Source of the DNA: Paralvinella palmiformis
Taxonomy: Eukaryota; Annelida; Polychaeta; Terebellida; Alvinellidae
Direction of reading: 5' to 3'
DNA length: 64,000 bases
Assembly: GCA_025642065.1 (NCBI GenBank)
Contig: JAODUP010000481.1
Coordinates: 332,001-396,000 of the forward strand
Positions 42,625 to 54,655 of this stretch are shown piece by piece. The position numbers and the translations under genes were made by a program. Numbering within the stretch: position 1 is the first letter of the stretch; every line of letters begins with the position of its first letter. Below the pieces are notes generated by a model. That model saw only the letters and a program-made list of their open reading frames with translations. It made no database searches and had not been told where the DNA came from.

Positions 42625-42765
42625 ATTTATGAGTTGTTGAGTTGAGTGGTTTCTTTAGCGACTCCGTCGGGAAACATCCCATAAACATGAGTCGGATTCG
42701 AACTTATAACCCCCCTATTAGTAGCACAGCTTTCTATCCATTGCTCCAACCCGTTGATGGAAATT
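42625..42765 (-). mobile_element. SINE family 3-like degraded copy
   Basis: GGAAACATCCCATAAACATGAGTCGGATTCGAAC (complement of a B-box region) followed by GCACAGC…CATTGCTCCAACCCGTTGATGG matches the layout of the minus-strand copy at 54488-54655. Borders are uncertain. Confidence 0.5.
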
Positions 42766-42869
42766 AAGTTGACGCCTCTTATTTGCATACCGTTTACTCG
42801 TGCATAACTGCCATACGTACAGGAAAGGTCAAAACAGACACCTTTACATAAGGCCGCAATTTAGCAATG

Positions 42870-43500
42870 CGTCAATTGCATGGCTTATGCAATTAAGCGA
42901 GATCGACTCCAGTTTTCTTATTGCCTTCGAATCGTAATTTATGTCTGGATATCTCTTGGATCACGGTCGTCGGCGACCGGATACGGGATATATTCGGATC
43001 CGGAAGGGCGTCACGTGACTCGCCGGCCGGTTCGAGCGCACGGTGGCCGTTAACAGCTTTACGATGACATTGAGTTGGATGAAAAAGGTCGTTCGGGAAG
43101 GGACTTTGGGTAGAAGTCGCATGGCACGTTATGGCTATTAAGGAACGCGGTAATGGCGGCCATCATTGCTCGTGGGCGATAATAGGCGAAGTAGGACGAC
43201 GCGAATGGCCGCAGACAGGCGAGAGTTGCTCCCTCACAGCGCCGTCTAACGTCTAATCAACGTTAGTCGGAGAATTGGCGAGAGTAAATAGCCTCGCACT
43301 GATTTATCGTACCATGGCAGCCTAAGGTCGTTTAATCCGGTTACAGGCATCATTAGGCGTCAGATGTCGCTGCGGTCGGCTTCCTGATTTTGTACCATCG
43401 CGTCGGCTGTTAAAGACACTAATGTTAGAGACTCGAGCCCGCAACATCCGGATAGTTGTCTGCGCTAATTCTACGAACTGCGTCGTTATGCATGAGAACA
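42870..43500. other. Strong CpG island, non-coding
   Basis: The densest CpG stretch of the window, with CGCCGGCCGG-type clusters, GGCGGCCAT and several GACGACGCG motifs. There is no long open frame on either strand. It lies in a gene desert 17 kb before GALNT. It could be a promoter of an unseen gene, an enhancer or an unmethylated island. Confidence 0.4.
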
Positions 43501-44930
43501 AATTAAGTCGAGGAAATATTTTTTGTTTTGCGAAATCTGCTGAATGGGATTAAATCCCATATATATATATATTACTGTTTAGTCCTATACAAGGATGGCG
43601 CGTTTCTTGCTATCACCTTTAATTAGCATTCGTAACATTATTGAATGAATTCTGGTTTATTTGTATCCAGATTTGACGCGGATAGTGACATTTCCGTAAT
43701 GAATCCGTATTTCGCGATTTCTCCAGGATTAACAAATTCAGGCCAGCACTTTTGGGGGGGATTGCACAAGTGTCTAGTAATGTTAACATATCTGATGTTT
43801 GCCATAAACAGTGGACGACTCCGGTGTATGTTGGCAATAAACAATACCCTCTTATTTTCGTCATTAGCTGGATGTTGTTTATGGACGTTGTGGCGTAGGT
43901 GCCCAGATAGCAACTAGCAATAAATCCCTTCATTACGTGTGTAGGGAAATCCTAAATTTGCAGTAGTGGGAGTGTATGGGTGGGTGTTTTAATAACCCTT
44001 CAGCAAAATATAAAAGCAGATAGATGATTGAATAAAAACAGCTTAAGCCGGAGAGGTCGTTGTAGTAACATGGCGAGTGTATATTTTAGAACTCGTCGGA
44101 ATGATCCGATAGTACATATGCATGACGCATTAGGTAAGTTTATAAATGCCCATAGTTACCAGCGGTGATATGCGGGGCCAGTTATTTTTAACACCGTATC
44201 AGTTGAACTTTTATTAGTGGGTCGGGGGCAAGTTGCCAGAATTGACACCCAATTAAGGAGGGGGGGGGATTTCAAAATATGACCGTTACCAGTCCGATCC
44301 TTTGGATATGGCGAATTGGTGCAACTGCCCTGGACACCATGTTTATAGGAGACCCACTTATCCGAGTTTAAAAAATATACAATCGCGGGAACCTTTTTCA
44401 TTTCAAATGGTATGCCGCTGAAAAATTATTCTGACCGTGGATTCGGGTAACCGTTACCTCACGTCGCCCCGTTTCTCATCCGGGCTATCTTATCTAGTCG
44501 TGGAAAACACAAATGTGTATAACCCATGAACACAATCCGGAAAATAAATTGTTTATAGGTGGCTTCGAATTGAGAACCTTTCGTTTTATTCCAATATAAA
44601 ACGGACCCATGGCTGTCCATTAGAGTCACTGTTGGAAAATTTGGTTGGTGTAACAAAACATCACCATGGTGAGCCAACCTGATTATGAAGAGTAGGCATT
44701 CCATCTTGTCTGCTTCCTGTCTGGATCATTATAATTATTATAATGGAATTTGTCCGAATATATAACAATGTTTAATTTTCACCCAAAATATAAAATTATA
44801 ATGATTTATGATTTTGTTTATAAATTTAGGGAGGATACCCATCAGGAGTCCGGCCTCCTGAGCATCCCTATGTTGTTATTATTATTAAATTCAAGTTTTA
44901 TACCTTACGTTCGGATCCAAATGATGCCGT
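43501..44930. other. Intergenic stretch
   Basis: Overlapping both-strand open frames at 43619-43933 and 44156-44704 have no domain I can recognise and look like chance frames in mixed-composition DNA. Confidence 0.35.
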
Positions 44931-45420
44931 TTTCCGGTCGTTAGCCGAATATCTGTGTTCGTCTGCGGGCCTAACGATTCGTCATCACCGCTGACGACAA
45001 TCGCTAACAATTTCCGGCCCAGGAACACGTCACAGCGAACGTTAGCCAACTTCCGGTTGAAGGCGCAACGTCGGCGAATCTCGATTACACTCGGCGATCG
45101 CTTCCATTTATTTTCTAATTGACTTGTTTAGCTCGGAACACGGTCGCTCGCCGGCGGCCGCTTAATCGTTTGTTCGGAGCTAACCGAAGTGGAGAAAAGA
45201 TTTTAAACCGCTCTACCCCGGGAGGTTGTCGACCATCAGCGAACGTGCCAGGAATGTTCGGAGACTCGGCGGTGGCGTTCAGGAAGAGAGCAAAATTACG
45301 AGCCATCGGCCGGGAAAAGATCAGCCGCTTTGAGAAGATGCCAGAAGAGCTGTCCATCGGCGGAGATCAAAAGAACGGACACGTGTTATGTCGCTGATAA
45401 AACGACTCGTCTTCAGGCCT
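44930..45420. other. CpG-rich segment
   Basis: CpG-rich block with complementary open frames of about 80-92 codons on both strands (45115-45397). Neither has a recognisable motif, and overlapping frames on both strands are expected of GC-rich non-coding DNA. Confidence 0.35.
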
Positions 45421-46550
45421 TTTATGGTCTACTTCATTCTGGCAAGGCGGGGCTAGGACAAAGCCATAGATTTGTTTTCTAGATAGCCAGGTGGAAATGC
45501 ATTCGCTGAAATATTGGTTATAGAGACGCGAAGCTCGTAATTTTACGCTTAGAAAAAATATATCTTTAAGACTTTAACGTAAGCTGGAAAGATTTGTTAA
45601 GTATCTGGTCGAAAACTGGCTGAGCTGAGGTCGCTGCATGTATTAGTAAGGATTTATATAATATATTTTATGTTGTGTTATGTATTTATAATTACTCTAT
45701 ATATCCATACATATAATAATAATAATAATTACAAACTTCTACAGCGCTAATATCCTCGAAAAGAATCGAGCTCAGTGGTGCACCTAGTATAGGGGTATCG
45801 AGGTTTTAACAGCGTGCGCGCACACAAATAACAACCAATTTGTGGTACTTTTAAAAGTTAAACAAAATAAATTCTTATATCAATAAAAACATTATAATTG
45901 GATCCCAGGTCAATGACATGTTCGAGCCGGTTAGAAAAGGAAACCGAAAGAGAGAAAATTACGCCGAACATTCGCAGCCCGTCTAGCCAATCGAACAATC
46001 AACGCGTCAAATACCACCTCGATGTTGATGGTTTAATTAAATGTTGTTGACACATTTCCGGCTTATTGCGCCTAGAACGTCCGAACATTCATTCTAATAC
46101 GACGTGCTGGAGGACAGATCACCTAAAGAACAATGACGTTCTGCGAAAAGAAAGCCACTTTAATTGCCGTTTCAGACTACATACCCACTGTCAAAGCTAC
46201 AAAGGGCTCCAGTCAAGGCCGAAGTATAAATTCAAGGCCAGATCCTGACTAAGGGCCGGGATCATCCAGGTTCCAAGCAAAGCAACAGAAACTAATAATG
46301 CGATCTCATGGATCATATGTAAGTCTCGGTCTTCGTCGTTTTTGGCGTATATATTTTTCATGCTACTTCGTTCTGAACCACTATTAGGAACCTTTGTAAT
46401 CAGACACCATCACGAATTCCCTGAGAGGTATAGTGTTTTAGCCGTCAATTATACAAGGCCGAGGACACTAACAGATGACTTTATGAGATATTTCTAGCGA
46501 GTATATACTTTTAACACAAAAGAAAGGGAACGTAGGTGCCCAGTACGTGG
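45421..46550. other. Intergenic stretch
   Basis: Nothing recognisable beyond a short (TAA)n at 45715-45729. Confidence 0.35.
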
Positions 46551-46553
46551 TAG

Positions 46554-46701
46554 ATATGTTACAGTTAATCCATATAATCAGGTAATATGTATATTACCTG
46601 AAATATTCAAGTAATACGTGTATTAGTAATTGAGATTTAGTACACATTACTTAAATTGTATATACATATTACCTGATTATACAGATTAACTGTAACATAT
46701 A
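46554..46701. mobile_element. Small MITE, about 150 bp, with nested palindromes
   Basis: The left arm ATATGTTACAGTTAATC…TATAATCAGGTAATATG is repeated as its complement at the right end, which finishes GATTAACTGTAACATAT. Inside the left arm, CAGGTAATATGTATATTACCTG is itself a near-perfect palindrome. A partial copy lies at 49384-49462. No coding capacity. Confidence 0.8.
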
Positions 46702-46910
46702 TACGTTTGCTAAATACTAGAAACTGCTACATTGTAGGTTTTTGAATCAACTGTTTATCCATGAATCTGCCCCAAATACAGAGTTAGTGAGCGAGTAACT
46801 CGTTCTGCATTGATTGTATCTCGGACATATGGCCAAGCAGTTCTTGATAGAACATATTACTTTATTATTAATTATTGGTTATTATTGTTGTTGTTATTAT
46901 TATTGTACGG

Positions 46911-47107
46911 GGCGCCCCGGTGGTCTAACTGGCAACGCGTTGGATCGCATATCGCTACCACCCGAGTTCGAATCTCGGCGTGGACATATCTGAAGGGTGT
47001 TTCATCTTTGATTCCGCTTCATCAACCTTTGCAGATCGCTCGGCCCATTTAGCCTACCATGTGCACAAAGTGACCGTAAAACATCAATCATCATCATCAT
47101 CATCACC
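46911..47107 (+). mobile_element. SINE family 1 copy
   Basis: Full-length copy: GCGCCCCGGTGGTCTAACTGG head, GAGTTCGAATCTCGGCGTGG B-box region, CATATCTGAAGGGTGTTTC centre, GATCGCTCGGCCCATTTAGC and a long (ATC)n tail at 47083-47106. One of the best preserved copies for building a consensus. Confidence 0.93.
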
Positions 47108-47109
47108 AT

Positions 47110-48800
47110 CCCACAGCATTCTCACTTAAGGCCGAGTGGCAACAGCAGAGAAAATGACTAAGATCAGCATGGATTTGAACCGAAGACTTCCCGGTGGCTA
47201 TCCCGTCATTTTTCTACCGAAGATACACGACCAAAACCAGTTACAACGGAAACTAATTATGTTTGTTTATCTGATGGAAGTCGATCAATCAGGGTAAGTC
47301 GCCTAATGGACCGATGATTAATACTGGTAGTTAAACTTAGGGCAGAGTCTCGCCATTTTTCAGCTCTAGCCAGATCTAGCCATGTTTATATAATGTACTT
47401 CGTGACCCAGCGACAACTGCCTAATGAATCGTACAGATGCTTAACCCGGGGACGCAGGTGGCGACTGGAAGCGACGTAGGCTGTTCGGTGAGAAAGGGTA
47501 CGAGCGGCAGGGTGTGACGCAATGAATGATACCTTTGTGGAGTTGGTTAGTTCTGCATTTCTCGGTGACATTTATGAACCGGCGATGCATCAAATGTTAG
47601 CTCACACAACACGCCTACGTCTGGTTAGAACATTCGCCAGCAGTTATCTGTTTTTGTATGCCATAGCACGCACTCGCGTATGTATGTGTGGGCGCGCGGA
47701 CATGAGAATACACTGCACGTAAAACAAATGCGTATTCGACTTAATACACTACCCTATATCTTCAGCCTACATTACAATATATTATGAGTATCTATTAGCC
47801 TCATTCATCCACGGACAATTTATTCACTCAATACACGTATGGAAGGATCCCCCCTCATGTCATATATCTATTAATCTATCTTTAGCTAGCCAGCTTTCCC
47901 CCTTTCTATCTATCTATCTATCTAACTAGTTAGCTATTTACAGTTAAGTGATCTTTGGTTCCCATACGTCACCATTCATCATCGATGACGTCACCATGCC
48001 GCATCGCTCGGCCATCCGTTAGAACCATCCGTCCGGCAAAATCAGTATTCCACATCCGCTAGTGACCATCCTCAATGTCAGCTCGTCAGGATAAAAGAAC
48101 ACTGATTAATTCCGCTCACATTAATTTATCAGCAACCAGAAAGGCGTTACAAATTATATCGATCGCTAGGTGGCCCAGGTTACAATTATAATTTGTCCAG
48201 CCGTTAATGAGAAGCGTCGACCGGAAGTGGGACATAGCGCGCTGCAGACGATCGGTTCCTCTCGTCCGATTGGCCGTTCCGTCGAAGTCTTCACAACCAA
48301 TTAGATCTCAATCTGTATTTGCTGCGGAGCAGAACGGCCCAGTCGAACGACGTCCGCTTGCCTTCGTCACAAGTGTCGTCGCGCGTTTTATAATGGATGG
48401 CATTTAATATGATGAATCTATTTCGATCAGTGTTCGGGCCTGTTAATGCCGTTCTCTCGACGCCAATGAAGTGAAATTGTTGGAATGAAATTTCTGTTCT
48501 AACCCGAAAGAAGGAAGCACATTTTCCAAACATGGCGCCACAGTTCAAGGACAATCGTGAACGATTGTCAGTTCTATGCTATATAGTAAGGCGTATCTAA
48601 TTTGGGAACATAGTTTAGAACAACATGTATCTGGCGTTTATGGAGCTAAGAAATATCCAAGAGATCAAGTATTCTCTCATATCCAATGAATGTCACGGGA
48701 GAAGGTTATCCATGCATTCACAGCGTCAATACTAAAATATCAACGAGAATTCACTATGGAATAATTTTCTGCAGATAATAGCGCCATATATATATATATC
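47110..48800. other. CpG-rich intergenic stretch
   Basis: No gene recognised. Complementary open frames on both strands at 48207-48554 are typical of CpG-rich non-coding DNA. A (CTAT)n run is at 47906-47922. Confidence 0.35.
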
Positions 48801-48809
48801 TGTGTGTGT

Positions 48810-48905
48810 AGGACGCCTTCGTGTTTAACGGTAGCGTGTTGTATCACAGATCAACCATCCGTATTCGAATCCCGCCGTGGGCATTTCTATTTCACCTTTG
48901 CAGGT
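48810..48905 (+). mobile_element. SINE family 1 copy, 3'-truncated
   Basis: Contains the tRNA-like head (GACGCCTTCGTGTTTAACGG), a B-box region (GTATTCGAATCCCGCCGTGG) and GGGCATTTCT…TTTCACCTTTGCAGG, then loses similarity. The 3' half is missing. Confidence 0.8.
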
Positions 48906-49383
48906 CCATCTAGTTTATCGGGTTTATTTTTAGCAGCATCTTTCATAATGATTTTTTCATCAATAATGAATACTTATTTTATTCCCACTTACACTGGCTT
49001 CGTATTACACGTACACATACCATTTAAGACCATCATGGGATTAAAAGATATTCGTGATAATCTGCCTATGCCATACTCTACAATTAGAACTAGTCGTAAA
49101 CACGATTTTAAGCTATAAAGAGACATCAAACAACGATATTTATTTGCCGACAGAATAGTGGAAAACAGGAATCGGATCTCGAAAGAAACAACCCGTTTCA
49201 GCAGTTAATATCTTTGAAAACGAACAGGCAAATATGGTGCTTGATATAAGAATTTATTTAATAATCACAGAAAAAAACAAGTCATGTTTATATATAATGG
49301 CTTATTTCACGGGGAAAATAGAATGTATTAAACTATTTCGGCATGAATTTGCTGATATCTATAATTAAGCAAAGGAAGCTTAA

Positions 49384-49462
49384 CTATGTTACAGTTAATC
49401 TGTATAATGAGGCAATAGGTTCGGGTATTGCTAAATGAGATTTGATAGACATTACCCTAGCA
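49384..49462 (+). mobile_element. Partial copy of the 46554 MITE
   Basis: CTATGTTACAGTTAATCTGT followed by ATAATGAGGCAATAG matches the arm of the MITE at 46554. The far arm is reduced to a weak ATTACCCTAGCATATAT. Confidence 0.65.
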
Positions 49463-49497
49463 TATATATATATATTATGTGTGTATGTATGTGCGTG

Positions 49498-49680
49498 ATG
49501 TTGTTGTTTTACGGCCACTTTCATGCACAAGGTAGGTTAAATGGGCCGAGTTACCTCCAAAGTTAATGGAGCGAAGTGAAAGATGAAACACCCTTCTGAC
49601 ATAGCCAGGCCGGAGTTTGAACCCAGTTGCTATAGATCTGTGACCAACCGCACTATCAGTTAGGCCATGTAGGCACCCCA
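49498..49680 (-). mobile_element. SINE family 1 copy
   Basis: Minus-strand copy with TTACGGCCACTTTCATGCAC, GGGCCGAGTTACCTCC, GATGAAACACCCTTCTGAC and a head ending AGGCCATGTAGGCACCCC. Confidence 0.88.
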
Positions 49681-50261
49681 TATGTAAAAGGTTATATTGA
49701 GCGCGCACGCGTTCGCGCATATACACAGATGCACCTCCGTGATAGTTCAAATGGTCGGAACAAGTATTTTGTACTAAAGATTTTCTTCATTTAGCTTTAT
49801 TTTATTCATATAATTGACAAGAAACTTACAAAACTTTGACGCAACAAAATTTAACTTTTTTTGTAACCTCATTATTCGGGTAACGAACATACGACAACTC
49901 GACCTTTAAGGTAGGAATAGGAAATATTCTTGTTTTACGGCTACTTCAAAATAGGAGTCTGATTAAATTGGCCAAACAATATATATATATATATATATAT
50001 ATGTGTGCATGTGCGCGTGGGGTGTTTGCGTATCTATTTGTTTTTAAATTTCAGCTACTCGGTTATGACTACATTTACGGTTGCCTAAACAGCGTGGGCC
50101 CCCGTACCCATAATCCGTTCTGTTCGGGAGGCCGGAGGTTCCCGGCCGCGACATTATAGTAGGAGGAGGTTTTAGTCCAACCAGGCAACTGGTAAGGTTT
50201 TTTCTCCTCCGAAATTGACTTCTATACTAAACTGAGGTTCCACCATACTAAACATTGCATA

Positions 50262-50400
50262 GTACGCCAATCGTCACAACAACAGAAGCCAACACCAGGT
50301 GGCTGTGCCCAATAGGCGACAGCCAGGGGTTTCTACCCCAAACTTCAACAAGACAAGCCTAAACAGCGATCTGATCGCCAGGGCAACTGATTAAAACAAA
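50262..50400 (+). repeat. Interspersed repeat, copy 2 (matches 8087-8215)
   Basis: CAACACCAGGTGGCTGTGCC and the following CGACAGCCAGGGGT are identical to the minus-strand copy at 8087-8215. Translation VAVPNRRQPGVS is shared. Copy 2 then reads …NFNKTSLNSDLIARATD before a stop. Confidence 0.7.
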
Positions 50401-50804
50401 TAAATAACCGAAGGAGTTTAAAATATTCACAGCGCATCCATTCTCCTGTCTGTTGAAAATATCGCGGACTTCATCCGGCCACCAAAAGCAATTTTGCAAC
50501 TTAATATGTTCACGTTTTTCAAATGAGAAACAGCCATTTTCTCTCCCATCAGCAGCAGGTGACAGCGAGTTGACAAGTAAATATTACCGCTCTGATGTAT
50601 TGTAGTCACGTGGCAAACCCATAAAATAAACTTGTTATTGTCTTGTGGCCGTTGATGAACACATATCGTAAATAACGACTCTTAAATCATTTAATGAGTT
50701 ATAGTGATAGCCGAGATATATTACATGGTACATGTCTGAATAATGACTTAATTTACCTGCTGTTTATGCTATATATGGCAAGAGCACATAGGAAGGTTAA
50801 ATTG

Positions 50805-50843
<39 letters not shown>

Positions 50844-51790
50844 CACACATACATATACATTCATAAATATACATACATATATATTCATAAATACAGACAC
50901 ACATGCACGCACGTACATACACAAATAACAAACATATAACTATATATAATATAATAAATTACAAATGTAGCAATTGAATATAACCCATTGACTAGGTACA
51001 TAGTTATGTAAATAACAGTGGCGTCATGAGTGACGTCATGAGAACTGCTTATTAAGAACCTGGATATGACGACAATTATTCACCATAACAGAATGACGTC
51101 AGTTTATTAGAAATCTGGACATATTTAAATCTGTTTATCAAGAATGTTATCATCTTGACTAGTCAGGATATATAGCTGGACATAATTAAAGCAATGGAAA
51201 AAAAACTAATACAATGACGTCTAATCACGTAATAATAATAATATCAACGGTTTATCATAATTTTGACACAGTCATAGCTACCTATAGTAAATCGCGTCCA
51301 AAAGGGAGTTGTTTATCACGAGTGTTGAGTAAATAATAACTTCATATTACAAACCATGACCAGGTGTTTATCATGAACTCGAGTACCACATAACAATGTA
51401 TTGACTACATCAGCGAATTTGTGTCAAAATACAATCGGTGCATTATTAACCATTTATTATTATTATTATCATTATTATGTATGGTCAGAAATGCGATTCT
51501 CTATGGTTACACGTATTTGTAGGTATCACGTGGCCATCTCAATACGTTGACTTCAGCTGTAGATTACTTAACGTCAAATTGTCAATCGATTAACGTGAGT
51601 CATGGCACGTTTACCAAAACTTATATATCTTTGTCACTTTGCTGCTAGATGTGAAAGTAAAAATAGTCTCTCTCTCTCGCTCTCTCTCTGTGTGTATCTG
51701 TCTGTCTCTCTCTGTGTGTATGTGTGGAAGCAGCTAACAACTATTCTGCCAAGAGTTCGCTGCTAGATGTAATGGGATAATAAACAGCAC
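50401..51790. other. Intergenic stretch
   Basis: AT-rich. (TA)n at 50807-50837 grades into ATACATAC repeats up to 50940, and (TC)n lies at 51667-51690. No gene seen. Confidence 0.4.
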
Positions 51791-51805
51791 ACCTCTAATA
51801 GATCT

Positions 51806-51975
51806 GTCTAATGGCTCCGTGGTATGGCCAGGGCTACTTGCTGCAGGTTACGGATTCAAATCCGGTTCCTGACTGTGTTTGTGAGGTATGATTCCCTAGA
51901 ATATCGTTCTTTGGCCTTTATTTATCCCAGGCGTGACCAGCGACGAGTGTATACAACTCAGATCTGTTTAATCAC
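51806..51975 (+). mobile_element. SINE family 3 copy
   Basis: Head TGGCTCCGTGGTATGGCCAGG with GGATTCAAATCCGGTTCC (B box), then TTCTTTGGCC and GCGTGACCAGCGACGAGTGTATACAACTCA. The last block matches GAGACCAGCGCCGATG…ACAACTCA of the copy at 63273. Confidence 0.6.
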
Positions 51976-51977
51976 CG

Positions 51978-52450
51978 TCTAAATGCTGTGTCTAATTACT
52001 TGGTCTAATGGATCCATAAAATATTCCCACCTAATGGCCATATTATCTTAAAAACTAATGTACCCATAAAATGATCCTGTTTAATGACTGTCTAATGGCC
52101 CCATGAAATGATCCTGTCTAGCGACTTTATCTAATGGCCCCATAAAATGACTGTCTAATGACTATCTAATGGCCCCATAAAATGATCCCGTCTAATGACT
52201 TTATCTAATAGCCCCATAACATGATCCTGTCTATTGACTTTATCTAATGGCCCCATAAAATGATCCTGTCCATTGGCTATCTAATGGACCCATAAAATGT
52301 TCCTGTCTAATGACCACATAAAATGATCCAGTCTACCTAATCTTATCACACATCTGTAAAATTAACCCGTCTAATTACTCTTATCTAATAGCCGCGTACA
52401 GTGGAGAGGACTAATTTCTCTGTATAATGACTCCGTCTTATGCCCCGTCT
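51978..52450. repeat. CTAATG-based minisatellite, about 39-bp unit
   Basis: Irregular tandem array. The best units read TCTAATGGCCCCATAAAATG followed by ATCCTGTCTAATGACTTTA, with deletions giving shorter units. Sub-repeats are TCTAATGrC. The array begins immediately after the SINE at 51806. Confidence 0.9.
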
Positions 52451-52894
52451 AACGACTCATTCTAGCAATTCTGCAGATTATCAAGAGAAGATGAAATTGG
52501 AAGTGAACTAGATATCGAGATAATGCTGTTGCCGTATTTTTGGTTGTTTACGCTGTTTTCTAATGTTTGTATTGGTATTTTTTTTTTGGGTTTTTGTTTT
52601 TTGGCTGTTGTGATGTTGTTGGTTTCAGAGATGCAGACAAAAATAAATACCAGGTGAGTTCTGTCTAGGTTTGAAGTGTGAGTGAGAGGCGATAAATTAT
52701 GGCTTTGGTGCTTTATCACATAACTAAATCCATTGTTGTGTTTTAGCAGTGTAGGATAAAGCACTGGCACATATGATCACGAATAAAGTATATAACTTTT
52801 GGACAATTCATCAAGGAGTGAATATATTAAAGTGAATTTACATGCCGAGACGTGTAATAGCTGAATACATCAAGCACGGATGCACGCGCGGACA
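52451..52894. other. Intergenic stretch
   Basis: Contains a T9 run near 52570. The 102-codon minus frame at 52462-52770 is low complexity and has no recognisable domain. Confidence 0.35.
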
Positions 52895-53032
52895 AGTGAA
52901 TTTGAAGAGTGAAATTTCCGGAGCGACCTTCACAGGAAATGAGGCGAAGTTTAAGATCGAACAGCTTTCAGAGAGAGCCCGCCCAGAATTCGAACCCATA
53001 TCCTAGAAGTCGGGGACCAAACACGCTAACAA
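52895..53032 (-). mobile_element. SINE family 1 copy, degraded
   Basis: GAGCGACCTTCACAGGAAATGAGGCGAAG…GATCGAACA and CCAGAATTCGAACCCATATC correspond, in order, to the family 1 3' part, centre and B box on the minus strand. It is diverged and lacks the tail. Confidence 0.6.
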
Positions 53033-54480
53033 TATAGTGAATAGATCTCTATGTATGTAAAAAAAATTATTTCTGCGGTTATTTTTCACTTGGTATTACA
53101 AACAGTTTGTTATGAAACCACCCATGTGTATAGAACATACGGTGATAATACATACCTACACGGTTTCGGGCCCATCTTGCAATGTTAATGAAAGCCAAGC
53201 ATCCCATTGTTCATTGTGGCGAAGAACGTTAAGCATATTCATTACAAATCAATATATACTCACATTTGCCTAAGTGTAATGTTTTGCTGCAAAATGTACA
53301 CATGTAGTAATAGAAGACAAAGTTTCTAGCTACAAAAATATATATATATATATTTATAAAATCCACGTTATAACGTTCTAGCCCCAATTGTTTCTACACT
53401 GAACAATATGTATAACAATTGTCCTTTATATAAAACACTTACTTCTAGAGTTCTTTATGTTGATGTTGTCAGTCCCTAACTATGAACACATATAAATAGT
53501 CAATTAAAAATGTTTAGTCATTGTCGTTTATTGTTGGATTAACCCTCGTCAGAGGCTACATTTAATCTAGATACGATATATATATATATATTATGAAAGA
53601 GAGAGAGAGCTCTTTTGTCAGAATTCTTTGAAAACACAGACAAACAAACACACGTACACTTTTATTTATATCGACACACAACACACGCATGCACCTAGAC
53701 ACGACCGAGTTCATTCATCTCAAATTAAAGATGTAAATTAGATTAATTACTTCCCTTTTAGTATTAATAGAGATCATGTTACCCTACCGTAACATCATAT
53801 TGATAATATAACCTTATTATTAGACCTTCAAAACATATTTTGTGACGGCTAGTTATTATGAACATTATAACTGATCATTAATATAGATAGCATAGGTGAC
53901 ATCAATTGTGTACATTGTAGTTAATACACGAAGGATGCACTTTTTTGTTGGTACAAGTGAAAAAGGTCATATACAATCATATTAGGTTTTCAATATACAG
54001 TGAACATATTTGTAGTAATACAGACAGTATCTAAAATTTCCATTGCTATTAATAGTTATCAGGTAAGTAGTATACAAAATATGCCCACTTTGTAATACAA
54101 GTGTGATATGTCGAAATCAGCAGTCATTGCCACAATAGATATGCTTATCCACTTACACATAATACATGCCCATCTAAGCATCCCATTGCCTACACAGCCC
54201 CCACCCCCCTCTGTACGTGTATATGTACGCGCGTGTGTGACATGTATGCATGCTTCTGTGTAGAAAAAACGTAATGTATTTACATATACGTATATATATA
54301 GATATATTATGACTTATCGCCTCTTTAGGCCAAATGCTATAAAACAACAATTAATGCATGACGTGGAAGAATATAATCAAGATGTATAGAAGACAAAACA
54401 CTCTTTGCAGTCAAATAGGGTATCAATAGTGTGGGTGGAAATTTAGCTTATTGTAAATTATATAACCGAATAGCTTATTT
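53033..54480. other. Intergenic stretch
   Basis: AT-rich, with short (TA)n runs at 53338-53354 and 53577-53591. No gene or identifiable element. Confidence 0.4.
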
Positions 54481-54487
54481 ATTTGAC

Positions 54488-54655
54488 GGTGTTGCTGTGG
54501 AGTCAAGTCACTTAGCACCATCGCTGGTCAAACCTGGAGCATATGATCGAGTAGCAACTCCTTAGGGAAACATATCCCACAAATACAGCTATGAACCGGA
54601 TTCGAACAGACAACTTGAAGGTTTGCAGCACAATGCTCTAATCATTACGCTATTT
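54488..54655 (-). mobile_element. SINE family 3 copy
   Basis: The plus strand reads AGCACCATCGCTGGTCAAAC, CATATGATCGAGTAGCAACTCC, GAACCGGATTCGAACAGAC and GCTCTAATCATTACGC: the reverse of a SINE with A box, B box GTTCGAATCCGG and the GACCAGCGATGGTGCT 3' block shared with the copies at 51806 and 63273. Confidence 0.65.

Noticed and set aside
43619..43933. Three overlapping frames of 90-104 codons on both strands
   Set aside because: Mutual shadows, with no recognisable domain in any of them.
45115..45397. Complementary open frames of 80-92 codons on both strands
   Set aside because: Overlapping frames on both strands are expected in GC/CpG-rich DNA. Neither translation has a motif.
50694..50939. 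Open frame with a Tyr-Ile repeat
   Set aside because: It is a translation of the (TA)n and ATAC repeats.
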